Below are positions 21,000 to 32,827 of a stretch of DNA of 64,000 nucleotides, piece after piece. Positions within the stretch are counted from its first letter, which is position 1; every line of letters begins with the position of its first letter. The notes beneath the pieces are model-generated. The model made no database searches and was not told the DNA's origin. It saw nothing but the letters and a program-made list of their open reading frames with translations. The translations under genes were made by a program, and so were the position numbers. Source of the DNA: Ipomoea triloba (Eukaryota; Streptophyta; Magnoliopsida; Solanales; Convolvulaceae); the NCBI RefSeq assembly GCF_003576645.1, contig NC_044920.1, forward strand, positions 23,102,382 through 23,166,381, in the 5' to 3' direction.

Positions 21000-21691
21000 A
21001 AATACTATTAAACATTTAAAAAATGAAATATAAAATAATTTTTTAAAATATTAAATAGATTATATTGTTTATTAACCCATGAATAATAAAAATGATGAAT
21101 AAAATGAGACCAAAAAATATAATTGTTCATTGTAATTAGACAACTTAGCTATAAAATATTTCCTCAAATAAAGTAAACAGAAAGAGTGATTGAGTACAAC
21201 CAAAAACTAGGAATAGTCCTCGTGCTACCCTAGATGAAAAAGAAAACCCTTTATTAATTGTTTAAAATAATGAAATTAGACAACTTAACAACAAAATATT
21301 GTTAAAATGAACTAAAAACCTATTATCTTCTTTGTCCTTGACCAAGTCTAAATGGAAACTAGTGCCCAAACATCTCAATAGTTCCCATAATAACATGGTA
21401 CAAAAACTCATTGCTTCTTTACAAGCATTAAAAAGGTTTTCAAAGTTCAACAAATACTTCATATCATAAAAAGACTAAGCAATATAAACCTCATAAGCAG
21501 TTTAAAAAACCTCCTAATCAAAGATGTCACAATGAAAACTCTTTCCACAATTCAAATATAAAAGAAAAAAAAAAAAAAAACATCCCCAAATGATAGAAAA
21601 ACATCACACATTATTCCCTTAACTAGATTGATCGTTGTTCAAACTAGGAGTTTGAGAGTTTATGAAAATACAAGGTGAACAGAGGGCAAGC

Positions 21692-22807
21692 TCAGAATGA
21701 AGCAAGGCTATTCACATAGGGTATCCATCCCACATAAAACGCTTCAGGTGGCTGAGGCGGGCTCATTAGTGTTTTAGTTTCCATGTGTTCAAAATCATAG
21801 GAGTAAAAATTGTTCATACTCTCAACCACCACAGTATCCCTGCTTACAGCAACAACTTTGCTGTCAAAGTAGTCATCCAAAGGCATATCAGTGGTGTTAG
21901 GATCAAGCAACTGTATAGTTTCCCACATGTCAGCATCATTCAAAGGCATGGTATTTGCGTGGATATTAACCAAGACATTGACAATCACTTCATAGTTAGG
22001 CAATTGGATATGAACCTTACAAAGCCTTCCATCAAATGTTCCCAGTAAGCAGTCAGCATCAGTGTCAGCGTCATCAGGACCGTTGTCCAGTATTTGTGTC
22101 CTATCCTTTGTTAGATCAAAACAAAGAGTGCGACTATTCCCCATAGTCCAGTAAATAACACCATTGAGATGAACACCATACCCCAGAGAATATACTGAAA
22201 CTCCAAAAAGAATCTCCCCAGAAACATTCCATGAGTTATTTTTGGAGGTGTATATTTCAAATTCAGTTGCATAATGAAAATCAGCAGATTGGAAGACACG
22301 AATGAGTTTGTACTCAGGTACAATGTTGAGCAGCAACGGTTCAAATATCAGCTCAAGTCTTGGCTCAGATTGCATAGGAGAAGCAGTAGGTTTTGGAAGT
22401 TTTTTCCATTGTTTAGTAACTGGATTGCACAAATAGAGGTACCTGTTTTCATCTTGTCCTTGGCAACACAACACTCCATTTGATGAGGCCCTAATTTCAA
22501 CAGGCTCTGGCAGAAAACTCAAAGATGAATCTGGTACACCACAAGATTTTGGATGAATTGGTATGAAGAAATTACGATCTACAGAAGTCTGACAAAAAAG
22601 GCCTGATATGTTACGGCAACAAAGTGATTGATTATGGTGGAAGGATGGTGTTGAAATATGGAGCTTCCAGTCTCGACAAACAGCCAGGAATCTGAACAGT
22701 GATTTAGCAGGAAGGAATGGAAGGGCTTTTTCTCTAATGATATCACTAAGATCGTCCTCACTGTTTGATGCAGAAGGAAGGTTTAGTGGCCTTTTTCCTT
22801 GATCCAT
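21692..22807 (-). CDS. F-box protein, single F-box (paralogue)
   Basis: The predicted protein of 371 residues is an SCF-type F-box adaptor. The F-box core (LPFLPAKSLFRFLAVCRDWK) lies at about residues 28-60. The F-box-associated domain follows, with YLYLCNPVTKQWKKLPKP and NNSWNVSGEILFG. It is closely related to the gene at 15853-17349 but has one copy of the 103-residue block that is doubled there, and one copy of the N-terminal NLPSAS peptide. This is the ancestral arrangement. The start is set at MDQGKR, just after the conserved 3' splice site, although the frame is open 24 codons further upstream. The stop TGA follows VNSLASF. Substrate unknown. Confidence 0.85.
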   Translation of the reverse strand: MDQGKRPLNLPSASNSEDDLSDIIREKALPFLPAKSLFRFLAVCRDWKLHISTPSFHHNQSLCCRNISGLFCQTSVDRNFFIPIHPKSCGVPDSSLSFLPEPVEIRASSNGVLCCQGQDENRYLYLCNPVTKQWKKLPKPTASPMQSEPRLELIFEPLLLNIVPEYKLIRVFQSADFHYATEFEIYTSKNNSWNVSGEILFGVSVYSLGYGVHLNGVIYWTMGNSRTLCFDLTKDRTQILDNGPDDADTDADCLLGTFDGRLCKVHIQLPNYEVIVNVLVNIHANTMPLNDADMWETIQLLDPNTTDMPLDDYFDSKVVAVSRDTVVVESMNNFYSYDFEHMETKTLMSPPQPPEAFYVGWIPYVNSLASF

Positions 22808-22842
22808 TGTTGCAACCGATAGTATCTCTACAGATTGATGGG

Positions 22843-23303
22843 CTGCAATAAACAACCATATTACAAACAAATCCATCAATCACTCTTCCCAACTACAAAG
22901 AAACATAATCACATACATCATTAGAAAGAATGTATACTGTAAGTTCTCTCACAAAACACAAACCAAGAAATAAGGAGAGATTAATTAAAATCACAAAACA
23001 AGAAATGAGGAGAGATTAAATAAAATCAAAATTCAAAACCTTATTCTCAAATTAAAATCATGATAGAACCGGCAAAACGGAACCCCGGCAGTTCGCTATT
23101 ACTTTATCTAATTTCATCAAACATTTCGCCATTGGTACCACAACGATTGCAAATTAAACTCCAGGGAAACATCATTGCAACATATACTTCAGTTCCAGAG
23201 CAAATATATCACCACAATCAAAGAAAAACGCATATAATACACTCAAAAACAAACATGAATAAAAGAAATTCGGTAGTTTTCGCAGTTGTTGGAAAGGACG
23301 TAC
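22843..23303 (-). other. 5'-UTR intron of F-box gene 2
   Basis: The donor is ATAG/GTACG (GT at 23303-23302) and the acceptor TTTATTGCAG/CCCATC, as in gene 1. At 461 bases it is less than half the length of the gene 1 intron. Confidence 0.7.
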
Positions 23304-23464
23304 CTATGAACGATAGCAATAGCTGATGGAGAGCTTAAAGAAAATGGAGGGGCGAGGGAGTGGAGTGGGGACAGCTGCACCGAAGTCTATTTAGAATCGC
23401 TGAAGAAGAAGATCAGAGTTGAGAGTTGATCTCCATTTTCTTTCCCTTCATATCTGATGAAGAA

Positions 23465-24079
23465 ATTCACACGCAGAGAAAGGAAAGTTCTGTTAGTAGT
23501 ATTGAGAGAATTGAATTGTTGTGTATATTACACCTTGGAACTTGGAAGCAAGAAGATGACAAGTATATAAAGGAGAGGGAAAGACGGTTATATCAGATTT
23601 ATGAAGTGAAATTACTCTAACACCCCTCTCTATCATCTCCTTTCTCGGTTGCTTCAATTCATTCTTCTCTGCTGCTGTGTTTTCAACAATATCTATATAT
23701 ACATACACTAAAGCTAAATATCTTTCAAATATAAAAAAGAATAAAAATTGGCATTTTTCTTTACCAGGTAACTTAGTTAACTTATTAATCAATTTTATCT
23801 AATTTGACCATTATTACAACACATTTGGTAAAAGGATAAAAAATAAAATATAATAAAAGATTTATTCTTGAGAGTTCATTAATAAGTTAATACTAGGGGC
23901 CTAATAATATTAGCTATTCCCCTAGAGAAGGAATGGGTCATTCCAAGAAGCATTATTCTAATATACAAATGTTTACCAAACAAAAGAATACGCCTATTAC
24001 TGAAAATGTTATGTCATTTCAGGCCTATTCCGGGCAGGCCTATTCCGTGAACCAAACAATTCAGTGAATTCCCAAACTA
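23465..24079. other. Intergenic with MITE fragments
   Basis: GGCCTATTCCGTGAACCAAACAA near 24035 resembles the end of the Tourist-like element at 6738, read in reverse. No gene is seen. Confidence 0.4.
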
Positions 24080-24211
24080 CAGTGTTTGGTTGGAGGGAAT
24101 TGCAATTCCGCGGAATTGAAATTCCCTCCAAATGATGAATTGCAATTCGGTGGAGAGGATGGACAATTTGTTGGTGTAAAGACAATTTTGCTCATCTTCC
24201 CATACCCTTTG

Positions 24212-24256
<45 letters not shown>

Positions 24257-24556
24257 GAAAGAATTATTATTATTATTTGAATGAATTATTATTATTATTA
24301 TACTTATTATTATTATTTTTTGAAAGAATTATTGTTATTATATTATTATTATTACTACTACTGATATTACTACAACATCTATCACAACATAAGGACATTT
24401 TAATCATTTTGTCACTTCTTACCTTTCAATTCCATGTACTCCAATTTCTGCATACCAAAGACTGTAATTTTAATTCCTACTTTATTCATTGAATTGCAAT
24501 TCCACCGAATTACAATTCTTTTCCCCCTAATTCCCTCCTTCCAACCAAACACCCTG
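24080..24556. mobile_element. MITE with TIR CAGTGTTTGGTTGG
   Basis: The left end reads CAGTGTTTGGTTGGAGGGAATTG. The right end, read inward, reads CAGGGTGTTTGGTTGGAAGGAGGG. The subterminal motif AATTGCAATTCC also occurs inverted on both sides. A poly-T tract (about 24215-24250) and (TTA)n lie in the middle. The target duplication is unclear, so the superfamily is unassigned. Confidence 0.6.
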
Positions 24557-24770
24557 TAAGTGTTCGAGTAATTAGTTGTTGCATGTAATCAGCTATCAGC
24601 TAACTACTAATGTTATCAACTAGTTAAACTCCAGATAAATTAGGTGTTGCTGAGTGAAATAATCACCCCTCGGCACTCTTGTACCCCCTGCCCCCCCCCT
24701 CCCCAAAAAAACAAAAAACAAAAAACAAAAATAATAATTGTGTGGTAGCATTGCTTTATTGGAATTTGCT

Positions 24771-24778
24771 TATAAATG
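24771..24778 (+). promoter_or_regulatory. TATA box of the OVATE gene
   Basis: TATAAATG lies about 70 bases upstream of the chosen ATG at 24844, a normal spacing for a short leader. Confidence 0.6.
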
Positions 24779-24843
24779 TAGTCCTCAGTCCTCAGTATAT
24801 TCAGCAGCAGTTAGCATTTACTTACTTAACCCAAATCAAAGCA

Positions 24844-25662
24844 ATGGGAAAAGGCTTCAGACTTGAGATTTCCAAACTCATTTCCTCCTTCAAATCCTGC
24901 CGTTCAAAAGATCCTTCCTCTCTACCAAATAATCCCGTCCCTTTATCACATGCGCACAAGCCTTCAATTCGCGCCATCCCCAACGACCTCCGCAAAGAGC
25001 GGCGGGAATTCCGGTGGAGGAAAGAAGAGGAGTGGCACGTTGTCGCGGCGACCACATCCCACGACAACAACAAACCCACACCTCGTCGGAAAATCTCAAA
25101 CTCCTCGCTGTACGAGGAGACTCTAGCCGCGCCGCCGGCGCCGGAAAAACGGAACCGCCAAACCAGAAAGAGTAAAAAAGTAGTAAAAGCCTCCTCCTCC
25201 TCCTCCTCCTCCTCCGGCTACGAAAATCGAATTGACGAAGCTTCTAGAACCCGGAGAAACTCCAGAAAGAAATGCGGGGTGTTCAGGTCATCGCCGGCGT
25301 CGGAAAGCGAGATGCCGGCGAGGCTATCAGTGTTCAAGAAGCTGATACCGTGCAGCCTGGAGGGGAAGGTGAAGGAGAGCTTTGCGATGGTGAAGAGATC
25401 GAAGGACCCGTACGAGGATTTCAAAGGATCAATGGTGGAGATGATTTTGGAGAAACAGATGTTCGAGAAGCAGGATTTGGAGCAGCTGCTACAGTGTTTC
25501 TTGTCTCTGAATACGAGGCAGTACCATGGAATCATCGTCGAGGTTTTCTCCGAGATCTGGGAAGCATTGTTTTGTACTAACAATAATAATAATAGCAGCG
25601 ATGAAAATTCTGAAGGCTCATGGATGTCGTCCGGTAATCGCCGCAAACGGGCTGTTTGCTAG
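24844..25662 (+). CDS. OFP7: OVATE family protein, OFP7-like
   Basis: The gene is intronless and encodes 272 residues. OFPs are plant-specific transcriptional repressors and TRM or homeodomain partners that affect organ shape and secondary-wall growth. The C-terminal OVATE domain spans about residues 178-243, with the signature DPYEDFKGSMVEMI and the ending VFSEIWEALF. The N-terminal half is basic and Ser-rich, with an eight-Ser run encoded by TCC repeats. I start at MGKGFRLEISK because basic MGK-type starts are typical, a TATA box lies at 24771, and the longer frame to 24679 crosses a poly-A/C tract. Position two genes from SF3B4 and the PPR gene matches Arabidopsis OFP7 (At2g18500, from memory), which is why I use that symbol. 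Orthology is inferred. Confidence 0.85.
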   Translation: MGKGFRLEISKLISSFKSCRSKDPSSLPNNPVPLSHAHKPSIRAIPNDLRKERREFRWRKEEEWHVVAATTSHDNNKPTPRRKISNSSLYEETLAAPPAPEKRNRQTRKSKKVVKASSSSSSSSGYENRIDEASRTRRNSRKKCGVFRSSPASESEMPARLSVFKKLIPCSLEGKVKESFAMVKRSKDPYEDFKGSMVEMILEKQMFEKQDLEQLLQCFLSLNTRQYHGIIVEVFSEIWEALFCTNNNNNSSDENSEGSWMSSGNRRKRAVC

Positions 25663-26520
25663 GCATGCTTACCACTTGTAACGAGAATTATAGAGAGCAA
25701 TTCTAAGTTAAGGAGTATTAGATTAGCTCAAAACAAGCTTATCCTAAAACTCTTTAAACACATCTTAATCTTTAAGAAATTAGTTAGTTAGTAATTTAAG
25801 AAATTATGAATATTCAGCATTAGTTATACATTACATTTTTCTATACAATACTCTCATACTTTTACCATCATATTATTAAATCTATGACTCTTTCATTATT
25901 TTTCTATATCTTTTCCATTCTAATTTACTTTTAAAAGTACTTTCACTGTTACAAAATAATAATAAGTCAATTAAATATATATGTAGATATATTAAAAACA
26001 GAAAAAATATATCAATATTGAGACTTTAATTTAAAATATCTCAATTATAATTTTTTTTAATGATATATTGTTTACACAGTTAGTTCTATTTGTACCAAAA
26101 GAAAAATAATATTTATGAAGAGAAATTATGGATGACTTGGGTTTATGCTACTAAATGCTATCATGAACCTTAATCCATGATATAACTATTACATGTCAAA
26201 AGACTCTCTCCTTATTTTTACTCTTGATCATTTACAAAATTTATTCCATTCCCGCATATTTTTGTATTGTATGTATCAAGGTACATGGACTAAAAAGTTT
26301 TATCATCTACATGACAAAATAAGTAAATTTTAGGATAACTTTCTACATCTTTTTGTATTATACGCAGTATTAAGGAATATGGACCAAAAATTTTAATAAT
26401 CTATATGATTAAATAAATCAATTTCAGGATGACATCTACAAATTTACGATAACTAATGAATAAAAGTTAATTTATTGCTACCTTAAATAATAAAAGATTT
26501 TGGTAAATATTTTTATCACT
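25663..26520. other. Intergenic, no gene recognised
   Basis: AT-rich sequence downstream of the OVATE gene. Only short low-complexity stretches are seen. Confidence 0.4.
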
Positions 26521-26608
26521 ATAAGGCTAACATCAACCCACCAAGTGTATGCACTTGCTGGGTGAGGTGGCAGAAAAGAAACTATTTATTTATTGAAATG
26601 TTTGCCAC

Positions 26609-26663
26609 GCCATTTAGCAAACTTGGGGTCAACATCGCATCTGCAGCAAGTTTGCTAAATGGC
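26609..26663. repeat. 16-bp perfect hairpin
   Basis: GCCATTTAGCAAACTT at 26609 pairs exactly with AAGTTTGCTAAATGGC at 26648 around a 23-base loop. It sits in a region bounded by ATAAGGCTAAC (26521) and GATAGCCTTAAC (26861), which may be the ends of a small MITE. Confidence 0.8.
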
Positions 26664-27269
26664 AGACGTGACTTTTTACAATTTTTTTTTTGTTGTTGTC
26701 CATATATTAATTTTTTTAATGTGATGTGAAATTGGGGTCCACTTTTGAAAGTTGATTGGATTTGCAGGGATGTAATGTGAATAGTAAATGATTTGTAAAT
26801 TTGGTGATGTGGAAATGTTATCCATTTTTAAAAATGTGAGAGTATTGAGGGATAAGGATAGCCTTAACCTTATCATTTTGTATTAGGTCATAAGCACAAA
26901 AAGCAAGAATGGTGCCTTTAGTTAAATAAGGTCAATTATGTTTGGTCAAAAGTCAGCTTAAAATTAGTGCAGTGATTTGACAATGTACAAGAAAGGGATC
27001 GGAGAAGTATAAAAGATGCAACGAAAGAAATGGATCTGTGTTTCTTATGGACTAGTCATTGGTCAATGCTCATCATATATATATCACGTAGGGACAAGCT
27101 ACACTTGTTTCTTTATCTTTTGCTTTACTGCAATTCTCATCTAATTGACAACAAAAGATGAAACACATATAATCATTTTGGAAGACCAACACAATGATCA
27201 TAAATCTAATTAATCATTTAACATAATGCTACGCATACATAACAAACACTTTTAATTTGTTTCCCACTA

Positions 27270-27288
27270 TTCTAGTTTCTTGGTAAAA

Positions 27289-27321
<33 letters not shown>

Positions 27322-27480
27322 TCTACTCCCCACTTTTACTCTATGACGTGGTAGACAATGATAAGTTAACCATTTTCATCATGTGAATTTTAAGAAAAAT
27401 GTCTATATCAAAAATTTGAGAGTGGAAATAGAATTTGGGAGTAGAAAGTAGCGTGGGAGTCCACATAATAATTTTCTATT
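27270..27480. repeat. Dispersed MITE-like repeat, copy 1
   Basis: Similar to about 31150-31350. Shared landmarks are CTTTTA-TC-ATG-CGTGG, AGAAAAATGT, ATAGAATTTGGGA-TAGAA and AGTCCACATAATAATTTTC. An (AAT)n run lies at 27292-27320. A third partial copy is suggested near 30940-31130. Confidence 0.55.
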
Positions 27481-27914
27481 TTCCATGGCCAAGATCCTTG
27501 CTTAAATGTTGTGGACATGTGTGATTCAACTATTGTAGTTTTTATTCACCTTATATTACTATAAATAGGATCCCTACTTGCTACTTCTATATCATAACAA
27601 AAAGTCTTTCCTTCTTTCTCTCCCTTTTTCTTTTCTATATTCTTTTCTATATTTTTATATCTTAGCAATATTTAGTGTGTTCCAACTATAGTTAATGAAA
27701 TAACGAGTGCACGTTACTACAAAATAATTTTGTAACTTTGGGGCACAATGCCATTCTTTATGTCTTGCACCTTGTATAGGTACTGGTGAAATTGTTCTAA
27801 AAGGCAGTAGTGAATCTTTATTCACGCCACATATTGATAGATTGGTGTAACGTTATTTGAATAATTTATGATGATTTAATCACTTTACGAGTAATATAAT
27901 TAAGGTGTTAATGA

Positions 27915-28900
27915 TCCTCATATTGTTGAAACTCTGGCAATCAGAAAAGCTCTATCTTGGCTAAAGACAACAAGTTGGAGGCATTTTCATGTGGAATGGA
28001 TTGCTTAAATGTTTGTCAATTACTTAATTCCCCATCTTAGGATTTATCTAATGCAAGTTGTATCATGGTTGGTTGTTGTTCCTAGCTAGGTACTTTGATA
28101 CAGGGCTTGTTTGGTTATCAACGGTTAGCGGTAGCGGATAACAGATAGCGGATTGTGATAGCGGGTTTGACCGGCGGATTATATTAGCTGTTTTAGATGT
28201 TTGGTAAGTTAGCTGCTACTATTAGCAGTTGAGATGTAAAAAGACCTATAAGGGCATGCATATATTTTATAAAATAATCCATTAATTATTAATTATATAA
28301 TAATTTTTATTTAAAAATTTAAAAAAATTAAATTAAATAAATAACATAAATATTAAACAAATAACTAAAAATAATTGTTTATTATATAATATTTTATCTA
28401 ATTACCTTGCAAATAATAATTTATTATTAATATTTATAATTTTGTTATATTATAATAATAATATAATAAAAAAGAAAAAGTAAAAAATATATAAAAATGG
28501 AGCATGAGACTCCATTAAAAGGGGAGCCTCATGCTCAATTTTGGGAGGGTCATTACGGAAATTATACAACAATTTGTAAACGCCAACGCAAAACGCTGCA
28601 ATTTGCAGCGTCTGTAAAGTTGGCGATTTGCCTCCAAACCGCCAACTGAATCCGCTGTTAATCAAACATTATTTTTGGCGTTTTGATAAGGTCAAACCAC
28701 TAAAACAATCAAATCCACTAAAATCTTGTCAAAACGCTATTTACTAAATAAGGCCACAATGTTCTTTCCTTTTATATGTCGATCAACGAATTTGCTTACT
28801 CATTCCCTTGTTAGAATAGCAGATTCCCAGGCTGGTCCTTATCTTTGGATGTCTTCTATTCCTTTGTGTATACAACAGTTCTTTTCTTAATATATTATTT
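27915..28900 (+). pseudogene. LINE-type RNase H remnant, split by an insertion
   Basis: Frame fragments at 27915-28102 (ALSWLK, WRHFHVEW) resemble the RNase H-like domain found at the end of plant LINE polyproteins and related reverse-transcriptase-derived genes. The continuation resumes at 28756, exactly where the 653-bp insertion ends. Several stops are present on both sides. The reverse transcriptase part is not visible nearby. This is a dead fragment. Confidence 0.6.
28103..28755. mobile_element. Non-autonomous DNA element inserted in the RNase H remnant
   Basis: The left end GGGCTTGTTTGGTTATC and the inverted right end GGCCTTATTTAGTAAAT are imperfect. The trinucleotide ACA flanks both sides (28100-28102 and 28756-28758). 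Removing the insert and one ACA restores continuity of the interrupted host sequence, so the borders are well defined. The interior has an inverted pair GAGCATGAGACTCC / GGAGCCTCATGCTC near 28500. No transposase is seen. A 3-bp target suggests the PIF/Harbinger group. Confidence 0.7.
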
Positions 28901-29884
28901 TTTCCTTCCATTCAAAAAAGAATTGTAAGAAAGATTACTAAAAGTCTAAAACATATTAATGAGTGGAAATTTATGTATAAAAGTCTTATAATACTATTCA
29001 TGTCATGGGCATGGGCAACCATCCTTAAGACATATAGGAAAACTTACTGAAAATTAAAGCAATAAATTGTAACCCGTGTTATCTATAATTCTATTATATC
29101 CTCTTCTTCTTCAAAATACTACCTACTATACGTACTAAACCACTGAACTAAACTCGTGCGGACCGTGTTATCTATTCTCGATACTACTGAATGACAGCAT
29201 GCATGATTTTCATCTTTGTTAGTCAATTCACATTTTTCAAAATATAAATGCTACTCCGTATGTGATAATATTTTTAAAAAGAAGGAAAAAAAAACATTAA
29301 ACATTCAATATGAGACAAAAGTAAAACAATGACCCTTTTCATTAGCTCATATATACGATTGAATTGATATTCAAGTTTCAAGCCTCCATTTTGAGCAATT
29401 AGCTCGGGCTATTTGATAATTGATAAACTAATTAACTATTAATACTTTTAATTAAAAATTGAAAATTATTAAACCAACTCAATAAATTAGAAATATTTGA
29501 TGAAATTAACTGATAAATGTAAAATAATTTAAAAGTACATTATATTCTATTTGTATGAGAAGAAAATCAGTCCATACATTGATCTTGTAGCTTTATATTG
29601 ACTTTACAATTTAGGATGGAGACAGTGTATAAGTAATGTACTTACTATGTCATTTATGAATGATGGGATTTTCTCATGTTGTTTAGTTGTACATAGAGAA
29701 AAACACCAAAGTGATTGGTGCTGTTTGTAGTGAATGTGAGCATGCCTAGGTACTTTTCTTTTTTGAGCATGCCTAGGTACTCATTAATGCAAACTGAAAT
29801 TTCAAGTACATCAAAATCTTGTGTTTAGATATGCTTTACTAAGAGCATTCTTATCAGTGGAGTTTTTTCGCGGTTATTGAGAAG
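28901..29884. other. Intergenic, no gene recognised
   Basis: AT-rich. GAGCATGCCTAGGTACT occurs twice within 40 bases near 29740-29780 as a short direct repeat. Nothing else stands out. Confidence 0.4.
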
Positions 29885-29948
29885 TTTTTGTAAGTGTGAT
29901 TAGGAAAGAAAATATAGGAAGAATGGAAAAAAAAAAAAAAAAAAAAAG

Positions 29949-30431
29949 NNNNNNNNNNNNNNNNNNNNNNNNNNNNNNNNNNNNNNNNNNNNNNNNNNNN
30001 NNNNNNNNNNNNNNNNNNNNNNNNNNNNNNNNNNNNNNNNNNNNNNNNNNNNNNNNNNNNNNNNNNNNNNNNNNNNNNNNNNNNNNNNNNNNNNNNNNNN
30101 NNNNNNNNNNNNNNNNNNNNNNNNNNNNNNNNNNNNNNNNNNNNNNNNNNNNNNNNNNNNNNNNNNNNNNNNNNNNNNNNNNNNNNNNNNNNNNNNNNNN
30201 NNNNNNNNNNNNNNNNNNNNNNNNNNNNNNNNNNNNNNNNNNNNNNNNNNNNNNNNNNNNNNNNNNNNNNNNNNNNNNNNNNNNNNNNNNNNNNNNNNNN
30301 NNNNNNNNNNNNNNNNNNNNNNNNNNNNNNNNNNNNNNNNNNNNNNNNNNNNNNNNNNNNNNNNNNNNNNNNNNNNNNNNNNNNNNNNNNNNNNNNNNNN
30401 NNNNNNNNNNNNNNNNNNNNNNNNNNNNNNN
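29949..30431. other. Assembly gap (483 N)
   Basis: The gap is bordered by a run of A on the left and a run of T on the right. GAAGTTTTTGTAAGTGTGATT occurs on both sides (about 29881 and 30634), so the missing piece probably lies between two copies of a repeat. Frames crossing the gap are meaningless. Confidence 0.95.
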
Positions 30432-31605
30432 TTTTTTTTTTTTTTTTTTTTTTATATTTCTGCAAAACCTGCAATAACTTTGTGTTTGCAGGAGAAATAA
30501 ATGCCTTCAAAATAACCCACATCAGTTGGAGTTCAAACAATTGAGTTTCTTTACTGACATTATCCTTCAATAAACCATTGATATGGTTGCCCTAAGACCT
30601 TCCTCAATAGTAGAGATTTTAGTGTGATTTTCAAGAAGTTTTTGTAAGTGTGATTAGGAAAGAGAAAATAGGAGTGGAGAAAGAAAAAATAAAGGAAAAA
30701 ACAAAACAAAATTAAAAAAAAAATATTGACGCACTTGCCTGGGCGCGAAATCTGCGCCTCACGCAATGAGGGGCGGTTATTTTGAGCGAAAGTGGGGCCC
30801 TAATTTCTACCAAAACCTCCTCTCTTGCACGAGAAAGAACCCCATCAAATTTTCACTCCACATTTGTTTACAAATTCATTCCAAATTTTTTGTTCTGCCA
30901 AAAATCCATTAAAACTTACAAATGAGGATGGCCTAAATACTCTCTCTATCTTGAAAATACTACTTGAACTCCCAAGTTTTACTCCTTACTTTTATTCCCT
31001 CACACAAAAGTTTAATGTTACACTTTCATTGGGACTCATAGGATAAAGATAACTTATCATATCTTGTCACGTCAGGGAGTTAAAGTGAGGAACTAGAAAA
31101 TGGAAGTCCATATAGTATAACTCCTCTATCTTCAAGAGTTCTTTTTTTTTTTTTTTTTTTTTTTGAAGGAAAAGAGTTCTATTATATTTACTTTCAAATT
31201 TTACTCTCTTACTTTTATTCCATGGCGTGGAGGCAATAATAAATTATTTTCATAATGTGTGTCCCAGGAAAAATGTTTGAATCAAGAATTTAAGAATGAG
31301 AATAGAATTTGGGAATAGAACTTGAAAGTCCACATAATAATTTTCATCTTCAAGGTGTGTCCTATTTTTACATTATCATATTTGCACTCTCTCACACTCT
31401 CAAAGGTCATCTTACTTTTATATCACATTACAATATAATAACAACATAATAAATAAATTTAAAAATAAAAGTCAAAAGATTGACAAATGGCAAGCTAGTA
31501 GCCATTTGTTGGGCTCGCAAGCCACATAAGCATAAATTGGATTTAAAAAAAATTGCAACAAAAAAAAAACACACAAGTTATCTTGTGAGGCATATGCCTA
31601 GTATG
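30432..31605. other. Repeat-rich intergenic stretch
   Basis: It holds the right copy of the gap-flanking repeat, a GC-rich patch near 30730-30790 (CTGGGCGCG) and MITE-like copies related to 27270-27480. No gene is supported. Confidence 0.4.
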
Positions 31606-31612
31606 GATGACA

Positions 31613-32819
31613 ATTATACCATAAATTATGGTCTATTTTGCAGTGGAATCTGTCCAAAATAACCTACAGATTATAAACTATCGAAAATAGTTCAAAATCA
31701 CTAAAAAGTACACTCAAAGTTTCCTCACAAATTCACTCGTGTGTATTCAGAAATTGCTAACCCTTGCTTTTCTTGGGTTTTTATACATGTTCCACCGAGT
31801 CCAACAGTAGTCTACCATTAATGCTAGTTACAATAATTAATACAATAAATGTCATTATATCTTATCATTGTTGTCGGTTCCGCTTCTCCTGCGTCGATCC
31901 GCCTCCTACAATAGTCTTTTCCATCATTGTCATAAACTCCTCTTTAATGGCTCATTAAATGACCCGACGTCTTAGTTCAACAGAGACGCTCTACTCTTAC
32001 CTGTGCTCGACCGGCTTCCTCCACTACTCGTCTTCATTCAATTGGCTCCTCTGACCCACCCGGCCCCCATCTAGCTTCTACACTCGTTCGATTCTGTCCA
32101 CCTAGCTCCTCCATTCACCCAAACTCGGCAACCTCGTTCCTCCATCCATTCGCCCTATCAGCCTGGTTCATCCATCCACTCGACCCATCCGCCTAGTTCC
32201 TCCATCCACTCACAATGTCTGCCTAGTTCCTTCATCCGCTTGTACTGTCAGCCTGGTTCATTCATCTGCTTGACCCATTCACCTGGTTCCTCCATCTACT
32301 CTTCCACACAATGGAATTCGACTGAGTCATTGCCTATCCAACTCCTTCTTGATTGGTCTCACCACTTACATTACTCCACACCTCCCGCTGTCAATCTCCG
32401 CCTTCCCTGGCCGACTCGCCTTCTGTCACTTTCTTGACCCTATAATTCCTCTTGTCTTTCTTGTCCTTCCATCAGGCATCGCTACACTCTCGGTCTCCTG
32501 GGCTCATATCTAATCACCTGCAGTTGACATATTTTGTACCTCTAAATAAATTGAAGACACTTAACATGTTAATTACAAACACATAAAATGTTACATAACA
32601 TATTATGTGTCTGCAGTTAACATATTCTGTACATGCAGTTAACATTTTGTGTATGTAGTTACTATTTTATGTGTCTATAGTTAACATGTTATGTGTTTCA
32701 ATTTATTTACAAGTATATAAACTGTTAATTACAAGTACAAAATATACCAACTGGAGACACATAATTTTGGACAAGGGTCCACAATGCAAGATGGATCCTA
32801 GTCCATGGTATAACAATTG
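31613..32819. mobile_element. TIR element A (MULE-like), about 1.2 kb
   Basis: The left end AATTATACCATAAATTATGG and the inverted right end AATTGTTATACCATGGACTAGG correspond. The inner parts also match (TTTTGCAGTGGA versus CTTGCATTGTGGA; GTCCAAAAT in both). The right part holds many short CAGTTAACAT-type repeats. A 30-bp minisatellite lies inside, perhaps as a nested insertion. The ends resemble those of the 56526 element. Target duplications were not found. Confidence 0.5.
32101..32310. repeat. 30-bp minisatellite, 7 units
   Basis: Units start every 30 bases from 32101 (32131, 32161, 32191, 32221, 32251, 32281), with consensus about GCCTRGTTCCTCCATCCACT plus ten variable bases. The array is C-rich in a T-rich region. 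Confidence 0.9.
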
Positions 32820-32827
32820 TTAACGGC

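Noticed and set aside
24679..24843. 55-codon N-terminal extension of the OVATE protein
   Set aside because: The extension reads through C-run and A-rich sequence and includes the probable TATA box at 24771. The MGKGFR start fits the family better.
29854..30570. Long frames running across the N block
   Set aside because: Frames through unknown bases carry no information. The flanks are homopolymers.
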